DNA of 9,334 bases from Oscillospiraceae bacterium. GTDB lineage: Bacteria; Bacillota; Clostridia; Oscillospirales; Acutalibacteraceae. The DNA lies in assembly GCA_902761265.1 (NCBI GenBank), contig CACWJV010000068.1, positions 1-9,334 on the forward strand, read 5' to 3'. The translations under genes were made by a program, and so were the position numbers. Under the pieces are notes generated by a model. It saw only the letters and a program-made list of their open reading frames with translations. It was not told where the DNA came from and did no database searches. Positions 5,659 through 9,334 of the stretch are shown here, piece by piece (positions within the stretch are counted from its first letter, which is position 1; every line of letters starts with the position of its first letter).

Positions 5659-6387
5659 ATGCACCTGTTTGCAATTGCGGATACGCATTTGTCGCTGCGC
5701 ACAAACAAGCCGATGGATATCTTTCAGGGCTGGTCGGACTATGTGCAGCGTCTGGAAGCGAACTGGCGGCGGCTTGTCACCGATGACGACGTCGTTGTCA
5801 TCCCGGGGGATATTTCCTGGGAAATGGATCTGCAAAAGTGCACACAGGATTTCGCGTTCCTCGACCGACTACCCGGCACCAAGATACTGATGAAGGGCAA
5901 CCACGACTATTGGTGGACGACCAAACGCAAGATGGACGCGTTCATTGAGCAAAACGGATTTTCCACCTTAAAGATTTTGTTCAACAATGCCTACCGTTTC
6001 GGCGATTACACGATCGTCGGCACCCGCGGCTGGTTTTACGACGCGGAAGCCGATGCGGACAAAAAAGTGCTGCTGCGTGAAAAGGGGAGACTGAAGATGT
6101 CCATCGACGCCGGCAAAGCGCTCGGCGGTGAGCTGATCTGTTTTCTGCATTATCCGCCGCTGTCTTTGAATCAGAGCTGTGAAGAACTGCTTAGCGTGCT
6201 GCGCGATGAACAGATCCGGCGCTGCTATTACGGCCATCTGCACGGTCCTTCCACGTCCCTTGCCTTCATCGGCGACCGGGATGACATTCATTTTCAGTTG
6301 ATTTCCGAAGATTATTTGCATTTTTGTCCGTTTTTGGTGAAAAAAAAAAAAAAAAAGTATGGAAATTCTGAACAAAGTCTGTTATAA
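5659..6387 (+). CDS. Calcineurin-like metallophosphoesterase
   Basis: A 242-residue cytoplasmic two-metal phosphoesterase with every family motif: ADTH at 7-10 (Asp8, His10), GD at 50-51, GNHD at 80-83, HYPP with His164, and GHLHG at 192-196. It should hydrolyse a phosphomono- or diester, but the substrate cannot be read from the sequence; automated labels such as 'serine/threonine phosphatase' are not supported. The domain seems complete by about residue 227. After it come six lysines (228-233) encoded by a run of 17 A bases, then a nine-residue tail, YGNSEQSLL. The stop TAA lies inside the -10 box of the tig promoter. One A fewer would move the stop to 6413-6415, and one A more to 6369-6371, so the C-terminus depends on the exact tract length. 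A hairpin precedes the gene and no promoter is evident between thrC and this gene. Confidence 0.93.
   Translation: MHLFAIADTHLSLRTNKPMDIFQGWSDYVQRLEANWRRLVTDDDVVVIPGDISWEMDLQKCTQDFAFLDRLPGTKILMKGNHDYWWTTKRKMDAFIEQNGFSTLKILFNNAYRFGDYTIVGTRGWFYDAEADADKKVLLREKGRLKMSIDAGKALGGELICFLHYPPLSLNQSCEELLSVLRDEQIRRCYYGHLHGPSTSLAFIGDRDDIHFQLISEDYLHFCPFLVKKKKKKYGNSEQSLL
6340..6356 (+). repeat. Homopolymer run of 17 A: coding lysine tract and UP-element position
   Basis: Seventeen consecutive A bases encode Lys228-233 of the metallophosphoesterase (five AAA codons and AAG). The run ends 3 bases before the tig -35 box. Relative to the predicted tig start (about 6395) it covers roughly -55 to -39, where the RNA polymerase alpha subunit binds A-rich UP elements. 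A tract this long is prone to slippage in replication, transcription and sequencing. Confidence 0.85.
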
Positions 6388-6388
6388 T
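6360..6388 (+). promoter_or_regulatory. Promoter for tig, overlapping the end of the metallophosphoesterase gene
   Basis: A perfect TATAAT (6383-6388) with an extended -10 TG (6380-6381) lies 17 bases after a weak -35, TGGAAA (6360-6365, 4/6). The A17 tract directly upstream could compensate for the weak -35. The TAA inside the -10 box is the stop codon of the preceding gene. The predicted start is near 6395, so the leader is about 70 bases. Confidence 0.8.
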
Positions 6389-6449
6389 ACATTGGTTAAA
6401 TTGCATAACGGGTAAACACGGCGTGTCCGGCTGCCCGGGAAAACACAAA

Positions 6450-6455
6450 AAGGAG
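6450..6455 (+). promoter_or_regulatory. Ribosome binding site that fixes the tig start
   Basis: AAGGAG is 9 bases before the ATG at 6465. An in-frame GTG at 6423 would place the site inside the coding region and add 14 residues absent from the family, so it is not the start. Weak 4-bp pairings (CCGG/CCGG, GTGT/ACAC) upstream at 6423-6446 are too small to call a leader structure. Confidence 0.85.
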
Positions 6456-6464
6456 ATCAAAACC

Positions 6465-7811
6465 ATGAGCTTAAAAACGTGCAACAAAGCAGAGGAAGCG
6501 AACCTTTACACCCTCGAAGTGTCCATCGATGCCAAAGCATTCGAAGACGCGATGAACAAGGCGTTCAACAAGCAGAAAAACCGTATCTCGCTGCCGGGCT
6601 TCCGCAAGGGCAAAGTGACCCGCAAGATGGCGGAGACCTTCTACGGCAAAGGCTTTTTATATGAAGACGCGCTGGATATCTGCTACCCGACCGCAGTGGA
6701 AGACGCGATCAAGGAAGCAGAGCTTGACGCTGTCGGCACCAAGAGCGCTGATATCAAAGAGATCGGCGAAAACGGTGTGGAGCTGACGGTTGAAGTGTAT
6801 GTCAAGCCAGACGTGGAAATCAAGGCATACAAAGAACTCAAAGCGACCAAAAAGAAAGTGGAAGCAACCGACGACGAAATCAACGCCAAAATCGACGAAC
6901 TCATTCACCGCAACGCGCGCATCATCTCTGTGGAAGACAGAGCCGCGCAGGACGGCGATATCGCTGTGATCGACTTTGAAGGCTTTGTGGACGGCGTTGC
7001 GTTCGACGGCGGAAAAGGCGAAAACTACGAACTGAAACTCGGTTCCGGCACCTTCATCCCGGGTTTCGAAGATCAAATCATCGGCCACAATGCCGAAGAT
7101 GCGTTCGACGTAAACGTGACCTTCCCCCACGAATATGCGCCGGAACTTGCTGACAAAGACGCAGTATTCAAAGTAACGCTCCATGAAATCAAGACCGAGG
7201 AATTCCCCGAAGTCGACGACGAATTTGCCCAGGACGCTGCCGATTGCGATACGGTTGACGCGCTGAAAAAGCAGCTTGCCGACGAGATCAAGAAGGACAA
7301 GGAAGACGCCAACGACCGTGAAATCCGTAGCCAGCTTTTCGATAAGCTTGTGGAAAACACGGAAGGCGAGATCCCGCCGGTTATGGTTGACAGCGAGATC
7401 GAAAACCAAATCCGCGACATGGATTACAGACTGTCTTCTCAGGGCATGAACTTCCAAACCTACCTGCAGTACATGAGCATGGACTTAGACGCCTATAAAG
7501 AGCAGTCCAGACCGGAAGCCGAGAAGGCTGTCAAGCTGCGTTTGGCGCTGGAAAAGGTCGCTGCGCTTGAAGAAATCGAAATCAGCGACGAGGATTTGGA
7601 AGCCGAGTATGAAAAATACGCGGAACAATACAAGATGGAAAAGGAACAGATCAAAAAGATCATTCCCGTTGACGGTCTGAAAAAGGATATGGCTGTGGAA
7701 AAAGCGATCCAGGTGATTCGCGATAACGCCAAGGTAACAACGGCCAGAAAACCGCGCGCACCGAAGGAAAAGACCGAAGCTGCGCCGGCAGAAGAAGAGA
7801 CAGCCGAATAA
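6465..7811 (+). CDS. tig: Trigger factor, ribosome-associated chaperone
   Basis: ATP-independent chaperone that docks at the ribosome exit tunnel and shields nascent chains; it also has peptidyl-prolyl isomerase activity. The 448 residues are of usual size. Domain order is standard: an N-terminal ribosome-binding domain with the loop GFRKGK at 45-50, an FKBP-type isomerase domain at about 150-246 (GDIAVIDFEGF, LGSGTFIPGFEDQIIG), and a C-terminal helical chaperone domain to about 425. A charged Ala/Glu/Lys/Pro-rich tail (about 427-448) ends the protein. The ribosome-binding loop reads GFRKGKVT, where the family usually has proline as the eighth residue; this is a small deviation. The gene has its own promoter, and clpX follows 59 bases after the stop with no terminator between, so the two are probably co-transcribed. 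Confidence 0.96.
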   Translation: MSLKTCNKAEEANLYTLEVSIDAKAFEDAMNKAFNKQKNRISLPGFRKGKVTRKMAETFYGKGFLYEDALDICYPTAVEDAIKEAELDAVGTKSADIKEIGENGVELTVEVYVKPDVEIKAYKELKATKKKVEATDDEINAKIDELIHRNARIISVEDRAAQDGDIAVIDFEGFVDGVAFDGGKGENYELKLGSGTFIPGFEDQIIGHNAEDAFDVNVTFPHEYAPELADKDAVFKVTLHEIKTEEFPEVDDEFAQDAADCDTVDALKKQLADEIKKDKEDANDREIRSQLFDKLVENTEGEIPPVMVDSEIENQIRDMDYRLSSQGMNFQTYLQYMSMDLDAYKEQSRPEAEKAVKLRLALEKVAALEEIEISDEDLEAEYEKYAEQYKMEKEQIKKIIPVDGLKKDMAVEKAIQVIRDNAKVTTARKPRAPKEKTEAAPAEEETAE

Positions 7812-7870
7812 GACAGGGCAGGAGATCCAACACTGTTCATAAGTCCATCGGTTGATAAGGAGTATAGGTC

Positions 7871-9172
7871 ATGGCAAGAGATGACGAAAACAAAGAGAAG
7901 CCTGTCCGCTGTTCGTTTTGCAACAAAGCGCAAAACGACGTAGCAACGCTGATTGCGGGTCCGGGCGTCTATATTTGCGATGAATGTGTGGAACTTTGCC
8001 AATCCATCATCAGCGAAGAGCCCAATGCGCGTAAGAGCAAGGACGGACAGCGCGATTTTGAATCGCTGCCGAAACCGCACGAAATCAAGGCGCGGCTTGA
8101 CGAATATGTCATCGGGCAGGATGAAGCAAAAAAAGCGCTGAGCGTGGCGGTTTATAATCACTATAAGCGCATCTATTCAAAAAATAACCGGGACGTTGAA
8201 ATCACAAAAAGCAACATTCTGATGCTTGGTCCCACGGGCGTAGGTAAAACGATGCTGGCGCAGACGCTCGCACGGATCCTCGACGTGCCGTTTGCAATCG
8301 CCGACGCGACGACCCTGACGGAAGCCGGCTATGTCGGCGAAGATGTTGAAAATATTCTGCTGCGTCTGATTCAGGCGGCGGATTTCGATGTGGAACGCGC
8401 TGAACGCGGTATCATCTATGTCGATGAGATCGACAAAATTTCGCGCAAATCAGAAAGTACCTCCATCACCCGCGACGTCAGCGGCGAAGGCGTGCAGCAG
8501 GCGCTGTTGAAGATTCTTGAGGGCACGGTCTCCAACGTTCCGCCCCAGGGCGGCCGTAAGCATCCGCAGCAGGAATTTATCCAGATTGATACGACGAATA
8601 TTTTGTTTATCTGCGGCGGCGCATTTGACGGGATCGAACGTATTGTCGAAAACCGGCTCGGCAATTCCGGCCTCGGCTTCGGCGCCAAGATCCGCACAAA
8701 GGAAGAATTCGAGTCCAGCCGCGTCATGCAAAAGGTTGTGCACCACGATCTGGTCAAATACGGCCTGATTCCCGAACTTGTCGGCCGTCTGCCGGTCATC
8801 ACAGCGCTCAACGCGCTGGATGAGGACGCGCTTGTGCGTATTATGACCGAACCGAAAAACGCGCTTGTCAAACAGTATCAGCAAATCTTTGCAATGGACA
8901 GCGTTGAACTCGAAATCGAGGAAGACGCCTTGCGTGAAATCGCAAAGAAAACGCTCGAATACAACACCGGCGCCCGCGGCCTGCGCAGCGTGATGGAAAA
9001 GCTGCTGATGAAGTATATGTACGACATCCCGTCCGACGCGACGATCTCCCGTCTGGTTATCACCAAAGATGTGGTTGACGGTACGGCGGAGCCTGTCATC
9101 GAATATGACGCACAGCGCAAAGACAGCGCATCCCCGGAAAAAACATTCTTTGCCAAAAAGCAAAAAGTGTGA
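7871..9172 (+). CDS. clpX: ClpX, ATP-dependent unfoldase subunit of the ClpXP protease
   Basis: AAA+ hexameric unfoldase that recognises tagged proteins (including ssrA-tagged ones) and threads them into the ClpP peptidase. The 433 residues are of usual length. The N-terminal zinc-binding domain has Cys14, Cys17, Cys36 and Cys39. The AAA+ core shows Walker A GPTGVGKT at 120-127, pore loop GYVG at 153-156, Walker B IIYVDEID at 181-188 (Asp185, Glu186), the RKH substrate loop at 229-231, the arginine finger region GRLPV at 305-309 and sensor-2 GARGLR at 367-372. The ClpP-docking tripeptide is LGF (268-270) rather than the common IGF; from memory, mycobacterial ClpX also has LGF, so ClpP docking is expected. 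AAGGAG (7857-7862) lies 8 bases before the ATG. clpP is not between tig and clpX and must lie elsewhere. No good promoter is seen in the 59-base gap after tig. Confidence 0.97.
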   Translation: MARDDENKEKPVRCSFCNKAQNDVATLIAGPGVYICDECVELCQSIISEEPNARKSKDGQRDFESLPKPHEIKARLDEYVIGQDEAKKALSVAVYNHYKRIYSKNNRDVEITKSNILMLGPTGVGKTMLAQTLARILDVPFAIADATTLTEAGYVGEDVENILLRLIQAADFDVERAERGIIYVDEIDKISRKSESTSITRDVSGEGVQQALLKILEGTVSNVPPQGGRKHPQQEFIQIDTTNILFICGGAFDGIERIVENRLGNSGLGFGAKIRTKEEFESSRVMQKVVHHDLVKYGLIPELVGRLPVITALNALDEDALVRIMTEPKNALVKQYQQIFAMDSVELEIEEDALREIAKKTLEYNTGARGLRSVMEKLLMKYMYDIPSDATISRLVITKDVVDGTAEPVIEYDAQRKDSASPEKTFFAKKQKV

Positions 9173-9196
9173 TGATCCACGATTGAAAAATTTAGG

Positions 9197-9225
9197 TTGA
9201 CAAGCGCGGGACGTTGTGATAAAAT
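9197..9225 (+). promoter_or_regulatory. Sigma-A promoter for the probable secG
   Basis: TTGACA (9197-9202, 6/6), a 17-base spacer and TAAAAT (9220-9225, 5/6), with an extended -10 TG at 9217-9218. The hexamers are identical to those of the pgi promoter. The predicted start is near 9232, giving a leader of about 29 bases. No palindrome like that at pgi is seen in this spacer. Confidence 0.87.
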
Positions 9226-9260
9226 AACCAAGTATCAAAAATTGCGGAGGTAAATCTATT

Positions 9261-9334
9261 ATGACTGCACTTCAATATGTATTATCCATTGTTATTATTC
9301 TGCTCTCCGTCGGTATCTCCATCCTGGTTCTGAT
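9261..9334 (+). CDS. secG: Probable preprotein translocase subunit SecG (3' end missing)
   Basis: The window ends after 24 codons. The visible residues start MTALQYVLSIVIILLSV and continue as one unbroken hydrophobic segment, which fits the first transmembrane helix of SecG, a two-helix accessory subunit of the SecYEG channel. The diagnostic part of SecG (the LLQxGK-type loop and Gly/Ser-rich stretch) lies past the window end, so another small membrane protein is possible. GGAGG (9246-9250) is 10 bases before the ATG, and a near-consensus promoter precedes it, so the gene is real and begins a new transcription unit after clpX. Confidence 0.6.
   Translation, partial: MTALQYVLSIVIILLSVGISILVL

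Noticed and set aside
4456..5835. Open frame of 459 codons on the minus strand across thrC and into the metallophosphoesterase gene
   Set aside because: Same codon-bias shadow: no motifs, low-complexity Val/Arg/Asp/Gly composition, and it runs across two well-supported plus-strand genes and a hairpin.
6423..6464. N-terminal extension of trigger factor from a GTG at 6423
   Set aside because: The ribosome binding site at 6450-6455 lies inside this stretch, and the extra 14 residues do not resemble the family N-terminus.
7812..7870. Separate promoter for clpX in the gap after tig
   Set aside because: TTCATA at 7836 has no acceptable -10 box 16-18 bases downstream, and TATAGG at 7864 lies directly against the start codon.
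1..9334. Mobile element, prophage, CRISPR array, toxin-antitoxin pair or other defence system
   Set aside because: No transposase, integrase, terminal or spaced direct repeats, RNA gene or defence-type protein is visible. All genes are collinear, spaced like chromosomal housekeeping genes and similar in base use.

Overview
The window looks like an ordinary piece of chromosome from a low-GC-lineage Gram-positive (Bacillota), most likely a clostridial anaerobe of the Ruminococcaceae/Oscillospiraceae type with moderately high GC. The grounds are strong AAGGAGG-type ribosome binding sites before almost every gene, sigma-A promoters with 17-bp spacers, a DacF/PBP5-type carboxypeptidase, a short bacterial Pgi and a tig-clpX pair. 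The lineage is inferred from protein style and gene order, not from a search. All genes are on the + strand. There is no sign of a prophage, insertion sequence, CRISPR array, tRNA or rRNA, and no gene-free stretch longer than about 110 bases.

Layout: (1) the 3' part of a D-alanyl-D-alanine carboxypeptidase gene, cut by the window start (2-1033). (2) pgi, glucose-6-phosphate isomerase (1123-2463), behind a near-consensus promoter that carries a perfect 8+8 bp palindrome in its spacer. (3) A small P-loop NTPase of unknown function (2530-2946), whose promoter lies inside the 3' end of pgi and uses the pgi stop codon as its extended -10. A strong intrinsic terminator follows. (4) rnhB (3003-3611) overlapping a yraN-family nuclease-like gene (3608-3991). 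(5) thrC, threonine synthase (4099-5592), with its own promoter and a short leader. (6) A hairpin, then a metallophosphoesterase gene (5659-6387) ending in a 17-A tract that also sits in the UP-element position of the next promoter. (7) tig, trigger factor (6465-7811), and clpX (7871-9172), probably one transcript, with no clpP between them. (8) A near-consensus promoter and the first 24 codons of a probable secG (9261 to the window end).

The genes do not form one pathway. They are housekeeping functions in short transcription units: cell-wall trimming, glycolysis, removal of RNA from DNA, threonine synthesis, nascent-chain folding, unfolding and proteolysis, and protein export. I found no convincing new multi-gene system. 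The items most worth following are regulatory: the palindrome in the pgi promoter, promoters embedded in the ends of upstream genes, the A17 tract that is both coding and promoter DNA, and hairpins placed directly before ribosome binding sites with no visible promoter in between. The uncharacterised P-loop protein is the best candidate for new biochemistry.
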